Assembly (NCBI GenBank): GCA_009602725.1
Contig: WELB01000178.1
Coordinates: 178,645 to 205,743 of the forward strand
From: Spirogloea muscicola
Taxonomy: Eukaryota > Streptophyta > Zygnematophyceae > Spirogloeales > Spirogloeaceae
Reading direction: 5' to 3'
Length of the DNA stretch: 27,099 bases
Under the pieces are notes generated by a model. It saw only the letters and a list, made by a program, of their open reading frames with translations, had not been told where the DNA came from and made no database searches. Made by a program: the position numbers and the translations under genes. Below, piece by piece: positions 1 through 13,029 of the stretch. Each line of letters opens with the position of its first letter. Position 1 is the stretch's first letter.

Positions 1-1046
1 GGCGCCCGCGCCGCCGCCGCCGCCCCGCCCGCGCTTGCGCTGGTGCTCCTCGCGCTCCTCCTCTTCGCCGGCCTCGCCGCCGTCTCCGGTGAGCCCCGCC
101 TCGCCTCGTCTCGCCTCGTCTCGTCCCGGCTCCGCTCGTCAAAGGCCGCCGGCAGCCTGCCGAGCAGCGTCCAGGCCCGACCTCCAAGCCGCCGGCTGCC
201 GCGGCGCCTGCGGGCCGCTCCGGGGCGCCGGGGACGCTCCAGGCGGCTGCTGCGCTCGCGGCCGGCATGTCATGTCATATCCGCCGGTTCTTGGCGACTT
301 GCCGGAGCATGGCGGCCACTTCTATGGGTTCACCGGTCTCGGTCGCACGGGGCAGACTCGTCGATTGGTCGTGAGTCTGGGAGGCCCTCGTAGCGCGGTG
401 AATGGCGGCCGTGGGCCCTGCTAGCCTCTGAATGGCAGCCCATGGGTGTGCGCTCCTAGTGGCCGCCCAGCCATACACCCGAATGGGTTGGACATGGCGG
501 CCGACGTACTGACAGGGCCTCTCTCCCCTCCCACGACGACGATGTGCCGTTGCAGTGGAGGCCATGAGACCGCTGCCGAAAAACCTCAGCATCGAGACCG
601 CAGGCTTCGAGGAGTTCCAGGAGGCCGACGACATGTCATGTGAGGCCCTGACCCTTTCCGCGGCGGGCAGCCTGAGCTGCACGGATGCTGCAAGTTGTGA
701 CGTGGCTGGTAGAGCTGCACATGTGATTTGGCCATACGCGTGTGTGAGGGGTGGCTACGATCTCACGAAGGCTGCAAGGGCTCTCGTTGCACTTTGGGCG
801 CTAGTCAACATGCCCGCCACTGGCAAGTCGTGCAGCAGCAGGCATATGAGCGATCTGGGTATGATACAGGATTCGATCTTGCTCTTGTTGATGCATAGTC
901 GTCGGCACAGCACATGACATCATGGCTGGCGTTGTGATCGTGCCGCTGCGGCTGCAGTGGAGTTCCAGGCGCACATGGAGCGAGCAGGCGACCACATGGA
1001 GTCCATGCGGCGCCTCCTCCAGACAGACCCCTATTCGCCCTCCTGA
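1..1046 (+). CDS. Unrecognised small membrane or secreted protein, 3' part (three exons)
   Basis: Proposed exons are 1-88, 556-639 and 958-1046 (TGA at 1044-1046). The first reads in frame 1 from the window edge, so the start codon lies upstream. It encodes Ala/Pro-rich sequence followed by a strong hydrophobic helix (ALALVLLALLLFAGLAAV), either a signal peptide or a single membrane anchor. The donor CG/GTGAGC and acceptor TTGCAG/TG join in phase to give SVEAMRPLPKNLS. The second junction (donor GTGAGG, acceptor GCTGCAG) also holds phase. The remaining 57 residues are hydrophilic, with a short E/M/R-rich helix (EFQAHMERAGDHMESM) and the ending DPYSPS. I do not recognise the family. A membrane-anchored small protein with a short soluble tail fits what is visible. 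The intron at 89-555 begins with a CTCGC/CTCGT-type tandem repeat. Confidence 0.55.
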
Positions 1047-1344
1047 GGGTTACCATACAGGGTGCCAAGGGGGCATGTGCCAGCGCGGCTGATGGTAACA
1101 GTACCCGGCCTAGGTCAGCCTGGATGGCCAGGAGCAGCTCAGCGAGCCATGTGCCCCCTGTTATAGGCGAGCTCTGCCCCACTGTCAGGCAGCCGTTGCG
1201 GCAGGAGCAGGACTGGTGGCACCACTGCGTCCGGCGCGGACTCGCTGAAGGCCATGGTGGTGTAGTCTTGACATGGCTGCTTGCGCATGTGTGTCCATAA
1301 CATTCTGTGGCCCCCTTGGTAACCCTCTGCTTGGTAGTGTAGCG

Positions 1345-1362
1345 CCCCCCCCCCCACCCCCC
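1345..1362 (-). other. C-tract; guanine-quadruplex-type run on the minus strand
   Basis: Eleven C, one A and six C in a row on the + strand (eighteen bases) give two long G-runs on the minus strand. The tract sits about 300 bases beyond the stop of the left-edge gene, probably in or just past its 3' UTR. Such homopolymers are also prone to length errors in assemblies. Confidence 0.5.
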
Positions 1363-1720
1363 TTTCTCTGCCCTGCAAGACACGGACTGAATAAGCACTG
1401 GGGCTACAAGCACTAGCATTCAGTGCCCCTCTCTGCTCTTTCTCACGCTTCGTCTCGCCTTCCAGGCTTTCACATCCTTGTCCTCTACTTCATGGACACT
1501 GGGGACGCATAGGTGGCCTGTGACACATTTCTACGTAATTATACAATTCATTTTCGTACGGTGTGGTTTGGTTCTTCTAGGACATTTATGTACTGCATGT
1601 GCTAGGCAATGTCAGACTGTTTTTACTATCTTACATGAGTCTGCAGCGTGCTGGTGCTCCTAACTCCACTAGTTCATCATCAAGCATTGCGCCGGCCTGC
1701 GGCTTGCTTGGCCCGGCTTA

Positions 1721-1787
1721 GGGGGGGTGGGTCGGAGTGAACTGGATTTGGGGGAGGGGAGGGTGGGGCAAGGCAAGGGGGGGCACA
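1721..1787 (+). other. G-rich tract with a canonical quadruplex core at 1750-1768
   Basis: The core reads GGGGG-A-GGGG-A-GGG-T-GGGG: four G-runs of at least three separated by single-base loops, the most stable class of predicted G-quadruplex. G7 runs flank it on both sides, near 1721 and 1781. It is in noncoding DNA between convergent genes. Confidence 0.65.
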
Positions 1788-3414
1788 AGACACATATGTA
1801 TAGGGCTGTTATGCTTGCATGGGCTTGATAGCACATTCTGTTTACACTTAGTGGTGTATATAGAGCTGTGTTTAGGTCACATTGTTGTACATCAACGATC
1901 TGTTAGAAGCAGACAGCTACTTGCGCGCTAAGCACCTCAACAATCTTCCAATCAGTCCAATATGACTAACACATTGTGAAGGCGTTTCACTGAAATCAAG
2001 TCTTGTTGCTGATATAGTGCAAATACCTCCATCGGCAATGCTTGGGACTCAAGCCATGGCATGTGGCGTTAGAGTACCGCAAAGCATGTTAACAACTTCT
2101 TGAGGGTTATGATACGATTCCGTGTTTGAATGGGACAGACATGCGGTACAGCATAGGACACTTGTAGAAAGGAAATTGAGGCATCCCACCACATTCATTC
2201 AAGTTACCAACTTATCCAGGTATAGCGCACGCATGGATGCTGCTACTGGTACTGAAGCGACTGGCTGCTAGTGCCAGCCAAGACCAAAGTGTGGGTAAGA
2301 GGAAGCTAAGTCCAGCAGTGCAGCCAATTCTATGCCCATGTTGGTTCTGGCAGCTGCAAGACAGTCGTCAAGTTTGTCAGCTGTACCTTATCCAGCCTGA
2401 CGCCCCAGCAGCTGTAGAAGGGGTAAGGCTGCAGAAAGCCAGCCCACAAAGAATGATCAAGATTTGTGCAGTACCGCTGACAGAAGCCCACTAGCTAGTC
2501 AACAGCAGCTGCACGATCAGCGTCGTTACATCACCTAGCACACTGTCTGCATAGACAAACTGGTCCAAAGACGACAGTCATCTGTTAGACGCCAGCTTCT
2601 AGTTGTCCGGGTACAAATGTTCAGTTCCTGCAAAGAGGCCCAGCAACAAGCGTTGAAGCTCTCTCGGTGGTACTTTTGTGTGAATGGCTCATGACTCTCA
2701 ACCACTGTCAAAGAAGTGAACCTCACATCACTTCGCATCTTGCAACATAACACCCTTGAGACATGCAGGCTCTGGGCTATATAAGCAAACAAATTGTCTC
2801 CTTTGGGGTGATGTTGACATGCTTCATCCTCATGGCCATATGTTGCCGACCTTCCGATACTTTGGGCATGTAACCTTTACTTGCTTATTAATTGTCTTTC
2901 GCCTTCACGTTCATATGAGCTTTCTGGCTTGTTTGTGCAAACAATCTGAAAATATGATGCGCTCTGTATTACAAAACTGGCAGTGTACAACGTGTCTAGC
3001 TCAACGACATCCTGTATAATGTCTGTCAGCAGCGCTAACCGGCTGAAAGTTCTCAGCAGTAAAGAATTGTTGTATCAGCTCAAATAGGCGTGTGTATGTA
3101 CAATGTAGCATATAGCACGGCACAACGACTATGTACCAAGTCTGTCTGGACAGCTGTCATGCTTGCAGAATTTGTCACGGTCAAAAATGTTATTTTGCCA
3201 CACTCTGCTTCCAGCAAGTAAGATTCATGATAATTGCATCAGTTGCGGACGAAAACAAACTTTGCTAGCAGCCCAATGTCCTGCCAATATTGCAATTAGC
3301 AGCGTAGTAAGTAGGAGGAGCCATGAGCAGAAAGGTCAAGAAGCAGATATCTTGCGCACCTGGAATATCCAGAGCCGTAATGTGCGAAACCTGAAGGCAG
3401 GGCTGGCACCTTGC

Positions 3415-6400
3415 CTAAACAAGGGTGCCATGGCAGTCCGGCCCATGACAGTCGGAGAAGGGGAAGTGCTGTGGAAGGATCACAGCCTCTGTAGTTGATA
3501 TGAAGGGTAGGAAGGGTCGCAGTCCTCTAAAGCGAACCTCTATGAAGAAGGCAACATAGCCAGTCTGCATGCACAAAAGGTTGTGCGCATGTAAGAAGGG
3601 CTTGCTCACCACTGAAGTACAGAAGTGTTTCGCAAGGGCCACACTATCTTTAAGGTTTGTTGCTTCTTTTGGAAGAGGATGCTAGCACTGCTTTCTGGTC
3701 CCCTCAAAGTAGTGCAGCTTAACAAGTGACAAGCATGTTGCTGAATAATGACGACTAGAGCAGCTGCTGATATCCAGGGGGGGCTCTCAAAGCCAGCCGG
3801 GCGTATACAGAAGGTATTAGAAATGCATCTACAATACACTTTCAGGTAGACCATTAGTCTTACATTTGGGGCGGTCATCTCCGCAACATACTCAAAGTGG
3901 CTCTCACTAGCTTCATCGGAGCCATTGCTGTGCTTGAGACGGTGAGTACGACCGAAGCCAGGGACAAGGGGTAACCAACGTCTTTCGAGTGTTCTCCTCC
4001 TGAAGAAAATAGGCTGCACACATCCTCCTGCTACGACTCTTGTCTTACTGCACCCAAAGCACGCGAGCTGTGTTGTCAGCAGTCACATTGAAGCTTGTTC
4101 TACAAAGCATGCTTGTGCGACCATTGACTCCATTGACTCCATTGTAGTACAGAGAAGCTATGATTGAAGCAAGACGAGATTTGCTCCTCGCAGGTCTTTG
4201 ACTAACGACGCAGAGCGAGCACATGCTTGTGCCATACCAGTTTCCATCATCTGCAATTATCCACCGAAAGTCTCGGCGGTCACTATTCCTGGCAGTGAAG
4301 GCATACCTGCCCAGCCCAAGCCCTCTTTTTGTTGTTGGTACAGCGTGCAACCCAAAGAGAAGTATCTTTGCGGCATTCAAATGCAGCAAAATTGATATAA
4401 AAGCATGTCAATCCAAACCACCACGTAACATTACACTTACCACAAGGTCACCCTGATTGGCCGCTTGCAGGTGATCAAGGTGATTCTTCCCACTTGTTGA
4501 TCAGCTTTCCACCAGAACTTTGGCCATGCTGAATCCAGCTTTCCAATGGCATCTCTGTTGGTATCATGCCTGTCTGCTAGTCTTCGTCTCCTGTCTTGGA
4601 AAGGCAAGTGCTTCTTATGCTGACCAAGGACATTGCGCGCAGAATTGGTGCCCAAGCTTGATGGACTGGTAACCTTGCGGCTCAAAGCTGCAAGTTGTGC
4701 TGAACGCACTGTACCACTCTCTAGAATGTTGAGATAGAAGGCGCTCACTGCTGTCACAAGCTGTTGGGGATGACAAGTACAAAAGTTGTCAGGAGGGATG
4801 GTGGAAAATGCCGATGATGATGAGCACATCTGGCATTGCTTTAGTTTTCGTGCAGTGACTCGTATAACAGACTCAACTCCTCAGCAAGCCGCCCCCCCTC
4901 GTGCTATTTCCTGCTTGACAATAACTGGTGAGGGCAACTGGGACAGAAGTTGTGGCAGCCTCCTCCTTACAGTTGGAAGTCTTGTGACGAGGGAGTGCTC
5001 AGCATCCGGCAAGATGAGAAGAAAATTGTCTCCAGGCAAGTCAGCTAAGTAGTACTGGCTGCAAATCAAGGTACATGAAGCAGCTTGAGCACACTCCACT
5101 ATCTACTGCTGGTAATCGCAAGCTCACACCAAGAAATTTGTTGACACAGGGGACCTTTGATCGTGGACTCAGCAAAGTGCGGCCACTAAACAACACTGAT
5201 CAGGCAGATAACAGGGGCAGGCAGGATTCCAAGAAAAAGCATTAGCAAGGGCCTACCTGTTATCCATCATAAATAACTAGTCATTGGAGGCAACCACAAT
5301 GAGCTTGGGCATGCTGAGGCGGTTACGGTAGGCATAGGGGTCGACGAAGCTGACCAGCTGTCTGAAGGGCTGCGTGCCCATGTCGGCCGTGAGGTTCAGG
5401 TCAAAGTAAGGCTTGAAGACATAGGGCCAGCCTCCAAGGCTACGGTAGTAGTGGTGGATGTTGGATTGGAAATTCAGGATGTCACAAACCATGGGCACCA
5501 CACCAATCACCCTCTGCACTACATTGACAGGCCAAGCTGTAAATGGAGCGTGCTCCTCTGCTACCAACCACTTGGAGCAATCTCCTCAGTAGCATCACAA
5601 GAGCTCTCTGACCTACTCTGCTCAGCCTCGACTGAACCAAGTACTAAGTACCTAGCCAAGTGCGTGTTGCTCGTTACATAGATATTCCGTATTGTATGGA
5701 GTGAACGCCAGGCTGACCTTGTCTACAGCAGCAGTTGTCCAGGCCGTCCACCCCCTCTTGCTGGCCCCAGCAACCACGAACTTGTCCACCTGGCAGCAAC
5801 CACTTCATGAGATAAGTCCACACATTGGGGTCCTGGCGGAAGCAGCAGGAGCAGGGAGGGTGCGGCCCAATTGGCAGACTGCTGGTAAGTGCAGAATGTA
5901 AGTAACGACGCTTTACTGCTGATGGTGAATTTGGCAGATTCAGGCAGCACCTGCAAGCCTGTAGTGCTGAGCGTATACTCCTGCAGAGCATCCATGGCTC
6001 GCACAGTGGCCTTGGTCATTGGCAGGCGCAATGGCCACTTGGAGCGCCAGGGGCCGTCGACGAAGCGCCTCCACGTGTCTGACATCCCCGCAACAAAGGC
6101 ACAGAATCATCAACGAGAGTGGACCCTGGGCTTAACAGCGGATGCCATCCACAGCAAAGAGAGTGGACACTGGAGAAGCAAGCGGGAATCGAAGGTGGGA
6201 AATCACAAGCAATGATGTCGTCCTCATAGCGTGGCCGGCCAGACGCGTCGGAGGGGAAGGTGCAGGGCTGGTTGGGGACTTGGTACAGCACGGCAGCCAT
6301 GCTGTGCGTGGTGACCGCAACCCTGCCTGACAGCAGCAGCACCGCAGGGCGTCAGCCCGCTTGCCTTGCCTGCTCGTGCGGCGCAGTGGCGCAGCAGCTG

Positions 6401-7307
6401 CGATAGGGACGACGCGTTCACCAGCAGCACCAACACCGAACAAGGCTCAGCTACATACGCAGCGGAGATGAGCAGCATGATGTCCGACGGCCCGAGGCCG
6501 AGGTCCGCCTCGTTGCTCCCGCCGGCTACCAGCAGCAACATGCTCGACGTGTGGTCCACCGTCTCCGGCTTCTGCGTGAGTCGCGAGGAAGCGTCAAGCA
6601 TCGACAAGTCGAGCTCGGGCGGCGTCGCCAATGCCAAGACGCCAACGAGAGGAGGTGATGGCCAGCGGACGACGGCCGAGGCAGCAGTGGACGAGCGCCA
6701 GCCGCTCCACAGGCGCGCGCAAGCGGCCACTAGCTGGCTGGCGGCGGCGCTCACCACGACGACGAGGCGGTGCGTCCACAGGGAGCAGGAGGCGTCGGCG
6801 TCGGGCAGCCAGCGCTGGGAGGTGAGGTTGAGGTATGCGCCGCGCCAGGCGCCGCCGGGCAGCCGCCCGTGCTCCTCCTCCCCGGTGTCGCGCCACCTGC
6901 GCGCGGCCGCCATCGCTGCGAGAGGTCAGGTTGCCGCCGCTGCTGGCCGTCGCGACGGCCCTGCTGCGCTGCGGCAAGCCCTTGACCAGCCAGCAGGCTT
7001 CGCTGCCGATGGCGTCTGTCCAGTCCCCCACGCAGTCCGCGCTGTGGCCATGGCCTCGGCGTACATCCGAGCGCCAGCGCAAGGACGGGCTCGTTCAGCC
7101 AGCGGTGCTCGCCTGTACTCGCCGTCGGGCTCGGCGACGTAGTCGTCCAGCGGCGTCGTGCCGGCACCGCAGGCGCGGGCGTGCGGCGGGCAGGGCCCAG
7201 GGCCCGCCGCCGCCGCCGCCGCAACGACGGCAGCGCACAATAGAAGCAGCAGCAGCGGGTCGCGGGCCACAGCGGCGGGCGGCGGCGGCGGCGGCAGAGC
7301 GGCCGCC

Positions 7308-7309
<2 letters not shown>
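3415..7309 (-). CDS. PhoPQ-activated pathogenicity-related family hydrolase (PF10142 type), one in-frame TAG
   Basis: Proposed exons, 5' to 3': 7309-7113, 6896-6755, 6571-6459, 6322-6207, 6078-5951, 5789-5718, 5513-5257, 5058-4971, 4760-4715, 4528-4441, 4306-4238, 3999-3864, 3564-3415. Every junction keeps phase; the total is 1602 nt (533 aa plus stop), close to the size I recall for eukaryotic members. Residues 1-36 form a signal peptide (LLLLLLCAAVV core), so the protein is probably secreted or vacuolar. Family blocks appear in order: TPLDDYVAEPD, YRWRDTG, YLNLTSQRWL, LLLVAGGSN, YQVPNQP, AYTWRRF, LPMTKATVRAMD, FVVAGASKRGW (nucleophile Ser242), HHYYRSLGGWP, DPYAYRNRL, PKLIVVASND (Asp334), PDAEHS (His363), RRDFRW and GYVAFFIEVRF. 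The Ser/Asp/His triad of an alpha/beta hydrolase is therefore present. The substrate is unknown in this family. Codon 335, where relatives have Glu, is TAG. The junctions flanking 3864-3999 and the 3' side of exon 9 are the least certain. Confidence 0.88.
5277..5279 (-). other. In-frame TAG inside the PhoPQ-like CDS (codon 335)
   Basis: Exon 7 reads VVASND, then TAG, then LFMMDN before the donor AACAG/GTAGGC. Relatives, as I recall them, have D-E-F-F followed by about five residues here, so TAG replaces GAG by one base and reading continues in the correct frame and phase into the next exon. A weak alternative donor overlapping the stop (TA/GTTATT) is also phase 2. Using it would drop the stop and seven further codons and put one Tyr in their place. 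Confidence 0.8.
6897..7112 (-). other. GC-AG intron in the PhoPQ-like gene (intron 1)
   Basis: Exon 1 ends GAGTACAG and the intron starts GCGAGC; the acceptor is CGCGCAG followed by GTGGCGCG. Joining them gives EYRWRDTG, the conserved block of the family, in phase. No GT donor nearby gives this result. Reading straight through instead gives a frame without family motifs. The donor lies within an imperfect 10-bp duplication (GGCGAGTACA/GGCGAGCACC). Confidence 0.75.
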
Positions 7310-11253
<3,944 letters not shown>

Positions 11254-11999
11254 GAACCATCATGTACCAACAGCATTAAATAAAGAGCTGACATATTTTG
11301 GATTGCCTCAGCATGTGACTGGACCGCAGATGCATATGTAAAGGCTGTTGATAGATCATGTTCAAGCTTGCAGCTTGGGGGGACACGGAAATGTGTGTCC
11401 AGCTGCCTTTGGCATTTCTGATCCAATATCATGGCAAACCAGTGTTGCACCATGTGGACAGAAAAATAGCTAGCATGTTGCGCTGGAGGGAGTGCAAGGA
11501 GGAGAACATTTTGAAGCTCGCTGCATGAAGTGAGGAGGGGGCCCACGCCAAGTCATTGACAAGCTGCACAGCCCGTGCATATGGCAGCACGCGCTTCCCC
11601 CCCCTTCCAAGCTGGACGCAGCTCGAAGCTGTGCGCCCATGCCAAGGCAGGCATTAGGCGGCAGCAGCCACAGGGTCTTGATGGTGCCCAGTGGTCGACG
11701 CCAGATACTGGATAGCAAGTGCGCAGGCAGACAGAGCCGTTCTCCCAAGAGAGGAGACGTTGGCTGTTCAGCCCATAAGATCGGCTCAAGCCCTCCAACT
11801 CCCAACACACACTCCTTTTCCTTTTCCTTCACCATGGAAGCGCTCAATTCTTTCCTCCCTCCAGCGGTGCAGCTGCGACTGCGGTCTCGCAAGCCACACC
11901 CCCTCCTCTATTCGCTACCCGGAGACTACCTTCTCTGACTTGCGGCTTCTCAACAGGAATGGAGTGTGTATTAAGAGATCTCGGGCCTGTGTGGCCAAG

Positions 12000-12206
12000 T
12001 ACAGAGGCAAGCACATTGACAAGTGTACGTCACCTGCTGCCAAGCTGACCCGCTCAGTAACCACGAGTCAGCATGTAGAGGTCGCCAACTGATGCCCGAA
12101 CACCGTACGGCAATCGACAAGCTCTCGATTTAACAGCCAAGGCTCGACCAGCTTTGTGATGCAACGCATGAGCCTGAGCTCGCTGCAGACAAGCTGACAC
12201 TCGACG
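12000..12206 (+). repeat. Dispersed repeat, copy A
   Basis: This is about 200 bp closely similar by eye to 23093-23306 in the same orientation. The block AAGCTGACCCGCTCAGTAAC is shared exactly, and the two copies can be followed from AGGCAAGCACA to GCTGAGCTCGCTGCA (here CCTGAGCTCGCTGCA) with scattered substitutions and small indels. It has no coding potential and no terminal inverted repeats that I can see. It may be a fragment of a larger interspersed element. Confidence 0.8.
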
Positions 12207-12394
12207 CTCAACAGGGAGTGTTGAGCACCAAGTGGCCTCTTGAGTCGCTGTGCTTTGAAGCTTTCCTGGCCCCTTCAACTTCGTTCATTCTTCTTTCAGG
12301 GCTGGCCACTCTCCACATCTGAGGCCACGCGGTACTTCGTGTTGTTCCGTCATGTCTAGTTGTCTCGATGCCTAGCTAGTGTGTTTCCCTTCTT

Positions 12395-12946
12395 TTGGAT
12401 TTTGTCCATTCTTTTTTGGCTGGCTTCTGCCAGCCCCTCTCTTCTATGGGCGAGCTCATCTTCTCATCTTCGCTGGCCAGTACAGCCATTGGCCCCTCGC
12501 TTCTCATCTTGCTCTTGTCAGCCATTGCGAGCACCGCCCATGGACGCCTGCCCTCGGGCGCAGCTAGCACGAGCGCGCTATCACTGGGAGCCGGCCCATC
12601 TGCTGTCGCCCATCACCGACGCTGCAGCTTGCAGTCGCTGCTGTCACCTCACGGCACCATCGCCCAGCCTTGCCCGCCTGCGCCCACTGCGAAGACCACC
12701 AGTTGTGCCTCGCACCGCCAAAGCCCCCTCGTTGATGCTGTCGGGCCTGCCTGGCCTCTGCCGCTGCGGCTCGCCCCCAGAGCCTGCATGCCACGCGCCT
12801 GCCATGGCCCCGCCAGCTTCACGGCGCTCTACGACGGCCAGTGCGGAGCCCAGGGCCACCGCCGGATAACGGCGGCAGCTGAGCGTCAAGCCATGCGCTG
12901 CGTCAATGGCTGGTGCAGGAGTGGCGTAGGCACTCAGTTCCTGTAA
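12395..12946 (+). CDS. Doubtful ORF, 183 codons, secreted-protein-like
   Basis: The single frame has a hydrophobic segment (residues about 19-46, with PSLLILLLSAIASTAHG resembling a signal-peptide end), followed by a Ser/Ala/Pro-rich stretch and a Cys-containing C-terminal half. No family is recognised. It lies directly upstream of the RecD2-like gene in a GC-rich zone where open frames arise by chance, and no splice partner is evident. It could equally be the 5' UTR or promoter of that gene. Confidence 0.22.
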   Translation: MDFVHSFLAGFCQPLSSMGELIFSSSLASTAIGPSLLILLLSAIASTAHGRLPSGAASTSALSLGAGPSAVAHHRRCSLQSLLSPHGTIAQPCPPAPTAKTTSCASHRQSPLVDAVGPAWPLPLRLAPRACMPRACHGPASFTALYDGQCGAQGHRRITAAAERQAMRCVNGWCRSGVGTQFL

Positions 12947-13029
12947 CCCATTAATTCCACATTGGAAACCTGCGGCACGACTGCCCTCGGAGTCCTGGTG
13001 CACCATGTGGCCGATGGCGGTCCCATGCC

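Larger units (their letters stand above)
1047..3414. other. Intergenic region between convergent genes
   Basis: About 2.4 kb lies between the stop of the left-edge gene (+) and the stop of the PhoPQ-like gene (-), so it should hold both 3' UTRs. No frame combines length, family-like residues and splice signals. The longest open stretches (about 85 codons, near 2240-2490 and 2540-2790) look like chance. It contains C-rich and G-rich tracts near 1345 and 1721-1787, noted separately. No RNA gene or mobile element was recognised. Confidence 0.6.
11254..13029. other. Intergenic region between GH1 and the RecD2-like gene
   Basis: It starts with the GH1 3' UTR, which contains AATAAA-like sequence (AAATAAAG near 11278) and a TGTAA at about 11337. 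Around 11805-11835 there is a pyrimidine-rich stretch (repeated CCTTTT) followed by an ATG opening a 34-codon frame; this may be a 5' UTR element, but nothing downstream supports a gene. A dispersed repeat lies at 12000-12206. From about 12530 the DNA becomes GC-rich and leads into the RecD2-like 5' end. Confidence 0.5.

Noticed and set aside
4121-4145. Tandem ATTGACTCC units
   Set aside because: Only two to three short units inside an intron; trivial.
11470-11892. A 140-codon minus-strand frame downstream of GH1
   Set aside because: It has no motif, no splice partner and mixed Cys/Trp/His composition typical of noncoding translation.
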